Positions 1 through 7,066 of a stretch of 27,334 nt of DNA are shown piece by piece. The notes under the pieces were generated by a model that searched no databases, was not told the DNA's origin, and saw nothing but the letters and a program-made list of their open reading frames with translations. The stretch's first letter is position 1, and each line of letters starts with the position of its first letter. Source of the stretch: CAIQJJ01 sp964606085 (lineage in GTDB: Bacteria; Chloroflexota; Anaerolineae; Anaerolineales; UBA4823); contig CAZSFD010000069.1 in the NCBI GenBank assembly GCA_964606085.1, positions 1-27,334 of the forward strand, read 5' to 3'. Made by a program: the position numbers and the translations under genes.

Positions 1-37
1 TACCATGCCTTTATCTTTTTAAATCATATCCGCAACA

Positions 38-532
38 TTGCGCTGTAATATTAGTGTCATCGTTTTGATCGGACAGGGGATGAACCGCGCCAGGGATCTA
101 CGGTTAGAACAACTTGTCCGCCACGAAGCATCTTTGAAGGCAATGGGCCTTTGGCTGAAAGCAAATGCCGCCCCAGACGCGACTGTTTTGCTAGAACCCA
201 TCGGTTATATTGGCTATTATTCGGAATTGTGGGTATTTGACGAAGTCGGCCTGGTGACACCTCGAGTGACAGACCTAAAACGACATGGGATTAGTGGTGA
301 TCAGTACTTCGCTTATTTGGGGCCTGATTATGCGATCCTCCATTGTGATGAGACTGTGCGGCTTCAGGCATTTTCGGCGACGGACGGGTTATCGTTTTCT
401 CAATTGTACCAACGAGTGTATGTCAGCAACCCGCTTGGTTTTGATGTTGATAAGGTATCTCAACCGGCTGATGTGCTTGCCCGAAATTCTTGCTATGAAA
501 TTTGGGAGCTTATCAATCCTGATGATTTGTAA
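38..532 (+). CDS. C-terminal remnant of a GT-C-like membrane glycosyltransferase
   Basis: The product resembles the soluble tail that follows the last membrane helix of large bacterial GT-C (dolichyl-phosphate-mannose-transferase-like) proteins: a short hydrophobic stretch (ISVIVLIG), then a segment containing PIGYIGYYS and a DEVGLVTP-like motif. The membrane domain expected before it is absent. The frame is closed upstream by TAA at 20-22, and the only starts are a TTG at 38 and an ATG at 80, neither with a convincing ribosome binding site. The codons before position 40 in another frame are also hydrophobic, so an upstream frameshift is possible. Base composition is AT-richer than the following genes. 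I read this as the 3' piece of a broken or frameshifted gene whose body lies left of the window. It is unlikely to act alone as a glycosyltransferase. Confidence 0.55.
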   Translation: MRCNISVIVLIGQGMNRARDLRLEQLVRHEASLKAMGLWLKANAAPDATVLLEPIGYIGYYSELWVFDEVGLVTPRVTDLKRHGISGDQYFAYLGPDYAILHCDETVRLQAFSATDGLSFSQLYQRVYVSNPLGFDVDKVSQPADVLARNSCYEIWELINPDDL

Positions 533-589
533 CCTGGCAAATCTATCGGGTTTAAAAAGGCCCAATATTAGGTACATCTTTGCAGTTAA

Positions 590-1456
590 ATGTCAGAACT
601 GATCACAACTTGCCCCCTCTGTAATCAAACCGCCAGCGCGCTCTTCGACCAGCGTGAATTTCGCGGCCACCTGGTGATCAACCGCATCTGCACTTCCTGC
701 GGTTTTGTCTACCAATCGCCGCGCATGACGCAGGCCGAACTGGATGCTTTCTACGCCAACGAATATCGCCAACTTTACCAGGGCCAGGAAGGCCCCAACC
801 CCAAAGACATCGCTACGCAGAAAGCCCGCGCCGCTGTGCTATCGTTATTCGTGAAGCGTTATTCGATAAGTGGTGCCCACCATTTAGACATCGGCTGCTC
901 CGCTGGAATTTTGCTGCGTCATTTCCACGAAGACCTCGGCACGCAGCCAACGGGCGTCGAACCGGGCCAGGCGTACCGCGAGTATGCCCAATCCCAGGGC
1001 TTGACGGTGTTCCCCGCGCTCGACGAGTTGCCCGCTGGCAAACGCTTCGACCTCATCAGCCTGATGCACGTGATCGAACACCTGCCCGACCCCGTGGGCT
1101 ACCTGCGCAACCTACGGGAGAACGTGATTACCCCCGATGGCTGGCTGCTGCTCGAAACGCCCAACCTCTACGCCCACGATTGCTTTGAAGTGGCTCATCT
1201 GACGGCTTTCAGCGCCCACACCTTCCGCCAGGCCGTGGAGATGGCCGGATTCCGCGTGGTGATGCTCAAAGCCCACGGTCAACCCCGCTCGGACCTGATC
1301 CCGCTTTATCTCACGTTATTGGCACAGCCAAATGGCGATTCTCCTCGCCAGCCAAAACCCGAACGCCTGGTCAGGCAGCGCCGCCAATGGGGATTTTTCT
1401 GGCGGCGTGTCGCTACCCGCTTATCGCCGGGGCGGGCGTGGAAGCCGGTGGGGTAA
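590..1456 (+). CDS. Class I SAM-dependent methyltransferase with N-terminal zinc ribbon
   Basis: 288 aa. The N-terminus carries two CxxC pairs (C8/C11 and C34/C37), a zinc-ribbon layout common in sugar C- and O-methyltransferases of the Methyltransf_23 type. The SAM-binding motif I is LDIGCSAGILL at about residues 99-109, followed by a motif around LISLMHVIEHLPDP. It probably methylates a nucleotide sugar or glycan residue in the cytoplasm; the substrate cannot be read from sequence. Residues just before motif I (FVKRYSIS) are encoded by a copy of the locus repeat CGTTATTCGATAA (857-869), so this linker looks repeat-derived. The stop is 2 nt before the next start, consistent with an operon. 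Confidence 0.88.
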   Translation: MSELITTCPLCNQTASALFDQREFRGHLVINRICTSCGFVYQSPRMTQAELDAFYANEYRQLYQGQEGPNPKDIATQKARAAVLSLFVKRYSISGAHHLDIGCSAGILLRHFHEDLGTQPTGVEPGQAYREYAQSQGLTVFPALDELPAGKRFDLISLMHVIEHLPDPVGYLRNLRENVITPDGWLLLETPNLYAHDCFEVAHLTAFSAHTFRQAVEMAGFRVVMLKAHGQPRSDLIPLYLTLLAQPNGDSPRQPKPERLVRQRRQWGFFWRRVATRLSPGRAWKPVG

Positions 1457-1458
1457 CG

Positions 1459-1950
1459 ATGATCCTGTGTATTTTTGGCGCACCGGGCATTGGCAAAACC
1501 ACGCTGATGCAATATTTGAACGATGTCATCCAATGCCCCAACCTCGAAATGTCGTGGATGCCCGAGTTTCGCCGCAAGGGGGATCAGCACATCTCCTACC
1601 AAGAAGATGAAGCCATCGCAATTGAGAACCTGATCCTGCTGGCGGCCAATTACCTGAAACATGGTTATCCGCTGGTTGCGCTTTCCGATCTGCGCGTTGA
1701 GCAGATGGCGCATGTGCTGGCGCTGGTAGACGGTTTGCCGCACCGCATCGTCAAGTTGATCACACGCGATGAGCAAGAATTGAAGCGCCGTGTGTTGGAT
1801 GAAACCCGCACCAGCGCCTACCGCGACTGGGAACATGCCCTCGCGGTCAACCAGACTTTGATCAACACCCATTACCCCAACGAAATGCTGGTGGATGTCA
1901 CCGGCAAAGCGCCGGACATGATTGTAAATGAGATATTGAACCATGCGTAA
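1459..1950 (+). CDS. Small P-loop NTPase, kinase-like
   Basis: 163 aa. A clean Walker A motif GAPGIGKTT lies at residues 7-15, immediately after the first beta strand (MILCIF). The C-terminal half has a basic, arginine-rich stretch (DEQELKRRVLDETRTSAYRD) like the lid regions of small nucleoside or sugar kinases (AAA_33/adenylate-kinase-like fold). I chose ATG 1459 because it puts the P-loop strand at the N-terminus, is preceded by a G-rich stretch (GGTGGGG), and lies 2 nt after the previous stop. An upstream in-frame start at 1387 would overlap the methyltransferase heavily. The 3' end overlaps the next gene by 8 nt. The substrate is unknown; a sugar or nucleotide kinase role in glycan precursor supply is only an inference. 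Confidence 0.75.
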   Translation: MILCIFGAPGIGKTTLMQYLNDVIQCPNLEMSWMPEFRRKGDQHISYQEDEAIAIENLILLAANYLKHGYPLVALSDLRVEQMAHVLALVDGLPHRIVKLITRDEQELKRRVLDETRTSAYRDWEHALAVNQTLINTHYPNEMLVDVTGKAPDMIVNEILNHA

Positions 1951-2902
1951 AGGCCAGAACCCCGCCAAATTTGTCAAACAGGTTGCCAAACCCCAACGGG
2001 TGACGGTGGCCGTACTCAATTACATCCCTTTCATCAGTGGTTTCTACGCCCAAACTTTGGATGTGCTAAAAACCTGCCTGGGCAGCATTTGGGCCAACAC
2101 CGATCTGCCCTACGACCTGCTCGTTTTTGACAATGGCAGTTGCCAGGAAGCGATTGACTTTCTCACCGATGCCCAGGATGAAGGCAAAATCCAATGCCTG
2201 ATCCTTTCTGAGAAGAACATGGGCAAGGGCGGGGCGTGGAATATCATCTTGAACGCCGCGCCGGGTGAGATCATTGCCTATGCCGATAACGATGTGTACT
2301 TTTACCCCGGCTGGCTGTCGAAATCGTTGCTAATTTTGGAGCATTTCCCGCGCGCCGGAATGGTGACGAGCCGCCCCTTCCGCACGCGCATGGAGTGGTG
2401 TACCAGCACACTCGCCTGGGCCGAGGGAACCCCTGGCGTGGAAATTTCTCGCGGCCAATTCATCCCCTGGGAAGAATTTCGCGCCTTCGATATGAGCCTG
2501 GGCAACGAAGAAGCCGACGTGCGCAAGCGCTACGATGCCACCGAAGACATCCGCCTGACCTACAACGGCATCACCGCCCAGGTGGGGGCGAGCCACTGGC
2601 AGTTTTTGGCCTACAAGAGCGTGGTCGGCCAGTTTTTGCCCTTCGATATGGATAAACCCATGGGTCAGGTGCGCCAGCTCGATGAACGCCTCGACGCCGC
2701 TGGCTACCTGCGCCTGATGCCCACCGAGTTCCTGGCGCAAAACATGAGCAACCGCCTCGATTGGGTGCATTCGCCCGATGAAGCCAAAGCGCAGCCGAAG
2801 GCTCAGCCAGGCTGGTGGAAACGCCTGGTCAACCTGCCGCCGGTCAAGCGCGTTTTCCTCGGCCTGTACGACCGTATTTTCCAATGGTATTACGAGGATT
2901 AG
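1943..2902 (+). CDS. GT2-family glycosyltransferase (GT-A fold)
   Basis: 319 aa. The N-terminal beta strand VTVAVLNYIP is followed by the FDNGS nucleotide-sugar contact region, and a DxD-type metal-binding motif YADNDVYF (D115-N-D117) matches GT-A glycosyltransferases. No membrane helix is evident, so the enzyme should act at the cytoplasmic face. ATG 1943 overlaps the P-loop gene by 8 nt (ATGCGTAA), implying translational coupling. The C-terminal tail after about residue 270 (basic and proline-rich, then PPVKRVFLGLYDRIFQW) may be amphipathic and touch the membrane. Donor and acceptor cannot be assigned. Confidence 0.88.
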   Translation: MRKGQNPAKFVKQVAKPQRVTVAVLNYIPFISGFYAQTLDVLKTCLGSIWANTDLPYDLLVFDNGSCQEAIDFLTDAQDEGKIQCLILSEKNMGKGGAWNIILNAAPGEIIAYADNDVYFYPGWLSKSLLILEHFPRAGMVTSRPFRTRMEWCTSTLAWAEGTPGVEISRGQFIPWEEFRAFDMSLGNEEADVRKRYDATEDIRLTYNGITAQVGASHWQFLAYKSVVGQFLPFDMDKPMGQVRQLDERLDAAGYLRLMPTEFLAQNMSNRLDWVHSPDEAKAQPKAQPGWWKRLVNLPPVKRVFLGLYDRIFQWYYED

Positions 2903-2930
2903 CACATGAATAGCCACCAGCCTTTTTACG

Positions 2931-3001
2931 GCAAAGGTACAAAGGGGCAAAGAAGCAAAGAAAATCAAAAACTTTGCCGCTTTGCTTCCTTGTTCCTTTG
3001 C
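2931..3001. repeat. Imperfect inverted repeat of CAAAG units, intergenic
   Basis: Left arm 2931-2960 and right arm 2972-3001 match in 24 of 30 positions when folded, with an 11-nt A-rich loop. The arms are built of reiterated (N)CAAAG units. A related element lies at 8359-8434 and a half-copy at 5514-5546, so this is a dispersed family, not a gene-specific hairpin. It occupies most of the 119-nt gap before the GT-B gene. No T-tract follows, so it is not a classical terminator. Confidence 0.8.
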
Positions 3002-3021
3002 AGTTTCCTTGTGATTTGGTC

Positions 3022-4488
3022 ATGAAAACGCGCCGTGTGTTTATTTGTGCCGATCATGGTTTGGCGCTGATTTACTTCCTGCAATCAGATGTCACCCAAA
3101 CCTTGCTGGATGCTGGCATTGAAGTGATCCTGTTCACCGATGATGCCCTGGCCGAGGGCGTGCGCCAGCGTTTTGGCGGCAACGGGCTAACCGTTGAAGG
3201 CTTGCGGCTGCCTCAGGCCAACCAATATGCCCGCCAGACCGCCCCCGAATCGCAGTGGTGGCTGAATTTCTTTCGCCGCGTGGGCAGTTCGGGGCAGATC
3301 AATACCGAAGCGATGGATAGCTACGTCAGCCAGGTGGCCGTGGAAGAAAAGTGGCAGCGGCGCGTACTCATGCCGCTGGCGCGAACCTATCTGGCGGCCA
3401 TGCGGCGCTCCCAGGCCGCCCGGCGTTGGGTGGTGCAGGCGCAGCAGCGTTATAACCCGCGCCTTTACGCCGACCTGTTCGACCAATACCAGCCTGGCCT
3501 GGTCATCGCCAGCACCTACGGCTGGCGCATGGATCGCTACTTCTTACGCGAAGCGGCGGCGCGTGGCATTAAAACCGCTGTCGCCATCGTCGGCTGGGAT
3601 AACCCATCCAGCTATGGCCTGCCAGCCACCCGCGTCGATCACGTCACCTGCTGGTCAGAAATCCAGAAAGAAGAACTGACCCTGGGCGACGATTTCCCTG
3701 CCGAACGCGTCCACGTGGGCGGCGTACCCGCCTACGATGGCTACTTCCGCGGCGTGTGGCAGGTGCCGCGCGACGAATACTTTCGCTTGCATGGGCTTGA
3801 CCCTGACCGCAAGCTGATTGCCTATGCCGCCAGCTTCGTCAGCTTTGCCCCCAACTACCGCAATATCGAAGCGCTGGCAAAACTGGTATCGTCGGATGCA
3901 CTCGATCAGCCATCCCAGTTGCTCATCCGCCTGCACCCCAACCACTTCAACGATAATCCGCTCTATGCCAGCGAGCGCGAAAAGGTGCGCCAACTGGCGC
4001 GTGACCTGCCGCACGTTCACGTGGTCGAACCGGTACCGTTGGTTGAGCCTGTCGAAACCAGGCCAGCGTTGAGCTACTACTCCGGCGAAGACATGCCCGA
4101 AAAGGCTTCGATGATGGCCCACGCCGATGTCTTCGTCACCGTCTACTCAACAATGGTGGTCGAATGCGCCATCCATGAGCGCCCCATTGTCAGCCTGTGC
4201 CTGGATACGCCTGGCGGTTGGAACTGGCCGCGCAAATTCTCGTTGCCGCTCTCGCAGATTGGCAACTGGCCCACACATTCCCGCTTTCGCCATGCCGGGG
4301 CCGGCCGCGTGGCGCTGGATGAAGCCCAACTGCGCGACGCCCTCAACCTATACCTCCACAACCCCAACGCCGACCTCGAAGCCCGCCGCGCTTTCATCGC
4401 TCGCGAATGCACGTTTACCGATGGCAGCGCGGGGCGAAGAACGGGGGAGTGGTTGGTTTCTTTATTGATCTCAAACGTTATTCGATAA
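3022..4488 (+). CDS. GT-B-type glycosyltransferase, CDP-glycerophosphotransferase/capsule-synthesis-like
   Basis: 488 aa from ATG 3022, chosen because the alternative TTG at 2974 lies inside the upstream inverted repeat. The N-terminal half looks Rossmann-like (VFICADHGLALIYF). The C-terminal half has LLIRLHPNH, GEDMPEKASMM and ADVFVTVYSTMVVECAIHE, resembling the donor-binding end of CDP-glycerol:glycerophosphotransferases and capsule GT-B enzymes (the S/T-x3-E pattern). It likely transfers a sugar or polyol phosphate in the cytoplasm. Residues 340-348 (LVEPVETRP) are encoded by a 19-nt repeat at 4041-4059 that recurs at the right end of the window. The final residues and the stop codon (VIR-stop) come from another repeat at 4476-4521. 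Confidence 0.8.
   Translation: MKTRRVFICADHGLALIYFLQSDVTQTLLDAGIEVILFTDDALAEGVRQRFGGNGLTVEGLRLPQANQYARQTAPESQWWLNFFRRVGSSGQINTEAMDSYVSQVAVEEKWQRRVLMPLARTYLAAMRRSQAARRWVVQAQQRYNPRLYADLFDQYQPGLVIASTYGWRMDRYFLREAAARGIKTAVAIVGWDNPSSYGLPATRVDHVTCWSEIQKEELTLGDDFPAERVHVGGVPAYDGYFRGVWQVPRDEYFRLHGLDPDRKLIAYAASFVSFAPNYRNIEALAKLVSSDALDQPSQLLIRLHPNHFNDNPLYASEREKVRQLARDLPHVHVVEPVPLVEPVETRPALSYYSGEDMPEKASMMAHADVFVTVYSTMVVECAIHERPIVSLCLDTPGGWNWPRKFSLPLSQIGNWPTHSRFRHAGAGRVALDEAQLRDALNLYLHNPNADLEARRAFIARECTFTDGSAGRRTGEWLVSLLISNVIR
4041..4059 (+). repeat. Dispersed 19-mer GGTTGAGCCTGTCGAAACC inside the GT-B gene
   Basis: Exact reverse complements occur at 27148-27166 and 27172-27190. Here it is read in frame as LVEPVET within an interdomain loop. 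The motif is one I recognise as a common dispersed short repeat in several bacterial phyla; its mobilising agent is not visible here. Confidence 0.85.
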
Positions 4489-4521
4489 TTCGAGCTTCGA
4501 ATAACGAATTATCGAATAACG
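4476..4521. repeat. Perfect 17-bp inverted repeat (CGTTATTCGATAATTCG)
   Basis: Left arm 4476-4492 and right arm 4505-4521 are exact reverse complements around a 12-nt loop that itself contains TTCGAATAA. The left arm includes the TAA stop of the GT-B gene. Its first 13 bases also occur at 857-869 inside the methyltransferase gene, and related ATTCG/CGAAT words fill 9801-9908. No T-run follows, so a terminator role is not supported. Confidence 0.9.
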
Positions 4522-4539
4522 ATTATTGCCATCCATCTC

Positions 4540-5511
4540 ATGAAAATCCTCATCGCCGGTTTTGGCTCGATTGGCCGCCGTCACTTTCGTAATTTGACGA
4601 GCCTGGGCGTAGACGACTTTGTCTTCTACCGCACCGGGCGCAGCACCCTGCCCGATGACGCTGCCGCCGAAATTGCCGCTTACCCCGTGGAAACGGACTT
4701 GCACGCCGCCCTGGCGCATCGCCCCGATGCCGTGGTGGTTGCCAACCCCACCGCCCTGCACCTCGATGTCGCCATCCCGGCTGCCGAAGCGGGTTGCCAT
4801 CTGTTTCTCGAAAAGCCCATCTCGCATTCCCTCGAACGCCTCGACCAACTCCAGGTTGCCCTCGCTCGCAGCGGAGCCAAAACTCTCGTTGGCTTCCAAT
4901 TCCGCTTCCACCCTGGCCTGCGTCTGATCCATCAGTTGCTGAGGCAATCAGCAATCGGCGATCAACAATCAGCAATCTCCATCCGCGCCCATTGGGGCGA
5001 ATACCTGCCCGCCTGGCACCCCTGGGAAGATTACCGCCAGGGCTACGCCGCGCGCCCTGACCTGGGCGGCGGCGTGATCCTGACGTTGTGCCACCCGTTC
5101 GACTACTTGCGCTGGCTGTTCGGTGAGTGCGAGGTGGCCTGGGCGCTGAAGAGTAACCGCGGTCTGGGCATGGATGTGGAAGACAGCGCCGAAATCGGCT
5201 TGAAATTTGCTTCGGGCCTGATCGGCAGCGTTCACCTCGATTATGTTCAACGCCCAGCGCAGCACACGCTCGAAATTGTCACCCGCGCCGGCGCGATCCG
5301 TTGGGATAATGCCGATGGGTCGGTGCAGGTCTACGCGGGTGAGCAATGGCAAACGTACCCTGCCCCTGCCGCTTTCGAGCGCAACACGATGTTCCTCGAC
5401 CAGATGCGCCACTTCCTGGCCGTCTGCCGCGGCGAAGCTGAGCCGTTGTGTACCCTTCAAGATGGCGTTCGAGCGCTCGAATTGGCTTTGAAAGCACGGG
5501 AATGTTCTTAA
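4540..5511 (+). CDS. Gfo/Idh/MocA-family NAD(P)-dependent sugar oxidoreductase
   Basis: 323 aa. The N-terminal dinucleotide fold has GFGSIG at residues 7-12, and the family hallmark EKP is at residues 91-93 (LEKPIS). The C-terminal half carries GEYLPAWHPWEDYRQGY and LGGGVILTLCHPFDYLRWLFG, as in oxidoreductases of surface-sugar loci. It probably oxidises or reduces a nucleotide-linked or free hexose. Its position next to an SDR, NeuA and NeuB recalls the PtmF/PtmA pair of Campylobacter legionaminic-acid loci, but that is an analogy only. Residues 136-147 (QSAIGDQQSAIS) are encoded by a CAATCAGCAATC-type repeat. They coincide with the place where relatives carry a G-x-IG-like turn, so the repeat seems to have been accommodated in the fold. 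Confidence 0.88.
   Translation: MKILIAGFGSIGRRHFRNLTSLGVDDFVFYRTGRSTLPDDAAAEIAAYPVETDLHAALAHRPDAVVVANPTALHLDVAIPAAEAGCHLFLEKPISHSLERLDQLQVALARSGAKTLVGFQFRFHPGLRLIHQLLRQSAIGDQQSAISIRAHWGEYLPAWHPWEDYRQGYAARPDLGGGVILTLCHPFDYLRWLFGECEVAWALKSNRGLGMDVEDSAEIGLKFASGLIGSVHLDYVQRPAQHTLEIVTRAGAIRWDNADGSVQVYAGEQWQTYPAPAAFERNTMFLDQMRHFLAVCRGEAEPLCTLQDGVRALELALKARECS
4945..4978 (+). repeat. CAATCAGCAATC-type short repeat inside the oxidoreductase gene
   Basis: Two near copies of an ATCAGCAATC unit are separated by GGCGATCAACA and read in frame as QSAIGDQQSAIS. A related tract lies at the 5' end of the SDR at 16660. These A-rich tandem words contrast with the G+C-rich flanks. Confidence 0.75.
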
Positions 5512-5513
5512 CC

Positions 5514-5546
5514 TTGCGCCTTTGAATCTTTGTCTTTTTGTGGTAA
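5514..5546 (+). repeat. Half-copy of the CAAAG/CTTTG repeat family
   Basis: The 57-nt gap between the oxidoreductase and the SDR is mostly a run of CTTTG-like words (CTTTGAATCTTTGTCTTTTT). It resembles the right arms of the repeats at 2931-3001 and 8359-8434, without an opposing arm. Confidence 0.5.
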
Positions 5547-5568
5547 CTTTTTCGATTGGAGTTTTTCC

Positions 5569-6399
5569 ATGAGTATTCAAGAAAAATTTGATCTCACCGG
5601 CCGCGTGGCCGTAGTTACCGGCGGGCCGGGGCTGCTCGGCCGCGAGTTCTGCCGCACGTTAGCCGAGGCGGGCGCGGCCGTGGTCGTGGCCGACATCAAC
5701 GGCAGCGCCGCGGCGGCGGTGGCCTCCGACCTGTTGCACCAGGAGCGCCGCGCCATCGGCATCCAGGTGGATATTACCAACCCCGAATCGGTGCGCAACC
5801 TGGTCACATCCACCCTCACCGCCTTTGGCCGCCTGGATATCCTCGTCAACAGCGCCGCCCTCGACCCCAAGGTGGACCCTGCCGCCCTGCAAAACCGCAC
5901 CACGCCCCTGGGCGCGTTCGAGGATTACCCCCTCGACGCCTGGCAGTCGGCGCTCAACGTCAACCTGACCGGTATGTTCCTGGTCACGCAGGCGTGCGTC
6001 AAACCGATGTTGGCGCAGGGCAAGGTGGGCAGCATCATCAACATTTGCTCCACCTATGGTCTCAACGGGCCAGACCAGCGCATTTACATCAAAGAAGGCC
6101 AGCCGCAGACCTTCAAACCAGTTTACTACACGGTAACGAAGGCGGGCGTGCTGGGATTCACGAAATACCTGGCGGCCTACTATGCCGGGACGCAAATCCG
6201 CGTCAACGCCCTGACCCCCGGCGGCGTGTTCAACAACCACGATGATACCTTTGCGCACAACTATGCTGCCAAAACCATCGTTGGCCGCATGGCAAATAAA
6301 GACGAGATGAACGGGGCGCTGCTCTTCCTGGCTTCGGATGCGTCCTCGTATATGACAGGCGGAAATCTGATCGTAGATGGCGGTTGGACAGCATGGTAA
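5569..6399 (+). CDS. Short-chain dehydrogenase/reductase, PtmA-like
   Basis: 276 aa from ATG 5569, preceded by GGAG (5558-5561) with a 7-nt spacer; an earlier start at 5530 would include repeat sequence. The cofactor motif TGGPGLLG (residues 17-24) and the catalytic Y-x3-K (YTVTK), with an upstream serine in NICSTYG, define a classical SDR. The insert before the catalytic Tyr (RIYIKEGQPQTFKP) and the N-terminus EKFDLTGRVAVVTGG are typical of SDRs in nonulosonic-acid and flagellin-glycan loci. It likely works with the preceding oxidoreductase on a sugar precursor. The exact reaction is not assignable. Confidence 0.87.
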   Translation: MSIQEKFDLTGRVAVVTGGPGLLGREFCRTLAEAGAAVVVADINGSAAAAVASDLLHQERRAIGIQVDITNPESVRNLVTSTLTAFGRLDILVNSAALDPKVDPAALQNRTTPLGAFEDYPLDAWQSALNVNLTGMFLVTQACVKPMLAQGKVGSIINICSTYGLNGPDQRIYIKEGQPQTFKPVYYTVTKAGVLGFTKYLAAYYAGTQIRVNALTPGGVFNNHDDTFAHNYAAKTIVGRMANKDEMNGALLFLASDASSYMTGGNLIVDGGWTAW

Positions 6400-6420
6400 T
6401 ATCGGTGGTATGAGGTGCGT

Positions 6421-6705
6421 ATGGAAACGACAGATTTTCACATTACCCTTTCCCGCGATATTTTGGGTGGCAGTCCGCACATCACCGGCCATCGTATCCG
6501 AGTGATGGATATTGTCACCTGGCACGAAAAACGCGGTTTTTCCCCCGATCAGATCGTTGATTTCTTCCCTGGGATCAGCCTGGCTGACGTTCATGCTGCT
6601 CTAGCTTATTACTTCGACCACCCTGACGAAATCGAAGCAGAATTTCAGCGCGAGTTATCTGCAATTGCTGAAGCAAAGCCACAATATCCTTCCAAATTGT
6701 CTTGA
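6421..6705 (+). CDS. DUF433 family antitoxin
   Basis: 94 aa from ATG 6421, with TGAGG (6411-6415) as ribosome binding site; a GTG at 6415 is the alternative. The protein matches the DUF433 pattern: an N-terminal ILGGSPHITGHRIRVMDI core followed by a helix-turn-helix-like GFSPDQIVDFFPGISLADVH and the ALAYYFDHPDEIE tail. DUF433 proteins usually sit directly upstream of DUF5615 PIN-like proteins, as here, and are regarded as the antitoxin and DNA-binding partner. AT content is higher than in the flanking sugar genes, consistent with independent acquisition. Confidence 0.88.
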   Translation: METTDFHITLSRDILGGSPHITGHRIRVMDIVTWHEKRGFSPDQIVDFFPGISLADVHAALAYYFDHPDEIEAEFQRELSAIAEAKPQYPSKLS

Positions 6706-6714
6706 TCGTTGGGT

Positions 6715-7050
6715 ATGGAAAATCGCATCCGCTTTTATTTTGATCAACACATCCCGGTTGTGGTTGCACGCGGGCTGCAACGTCGAGGCGTGGATGTCCT
6801 TACCGCCCAGGAAGCAGGGCAATGTGGCTTTTCTGATCCCGAACAACTGCATTTCGCTTTGCAAAACGGGCGGGTGTTGGTCACTTTTGACGCGGATTTC
6901 TTATCTTTGGCAAGCGGCGGCGTGAAACATGCGGGGATTGCATTTTGCCCGGCCACCAAATACTCCATTGGTGAGTTGATCTATGGGGTGCTGTTGCTCT
7001 ATGAGGCATTGCAGCCCCAGGATTTCCTCGATCACGTTGAGTTTTTCTAA
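6715..7050 (+). CDS. DUF5615 family PIN-like toxin
   Basis: 111 aa from ATG 6715 (TTG 6709 possible). The N-terminal YFDQHIP, the central GVDVLTAQEAG, and VLVTFDADFLSLA with conserved acidic residues are typical of the Mut7-C-like/PIN-like DUF5615 family, which is expected to be a ribonuclease. It starts 9 nt after the DUF433 stop, forming a standard pair. The stop is only 16 nt before the neuA-type gene, so the pair could be co-transcribed with it. Confidence 0.88.
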   Translation: MENRIRFYFDQHIPVVVARGLQRRGVDVLTAQEAGQCGFSDPEQLHFALQNGRVLVTFDADFLSLASGGVKHAGIAFCPATKYSIGELIYGVLLLYEALQPQDFLDHVEFF

Positions 7051-7066
7051 TTTTTGGCAATAAAAC

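Noticed and set aside
3022..4488. Hydrolysing UDP-GlcNAc 2-epimerase (NeuC) that would complete the sialic acid pathway
   Set aside because: It is GT-B-like, but the motifs (GEDMPEKASMM and the S/T-x3-E region) fit glycerophosphotransferase/capsule transferases and the length of 488 aa exceeds NeuC.
4476..4521. Rho-independent terminator after the GT-B gene
   Set aside because: The stem is AT-rich and no T-tract follows the right arm; related words occur inside genes.
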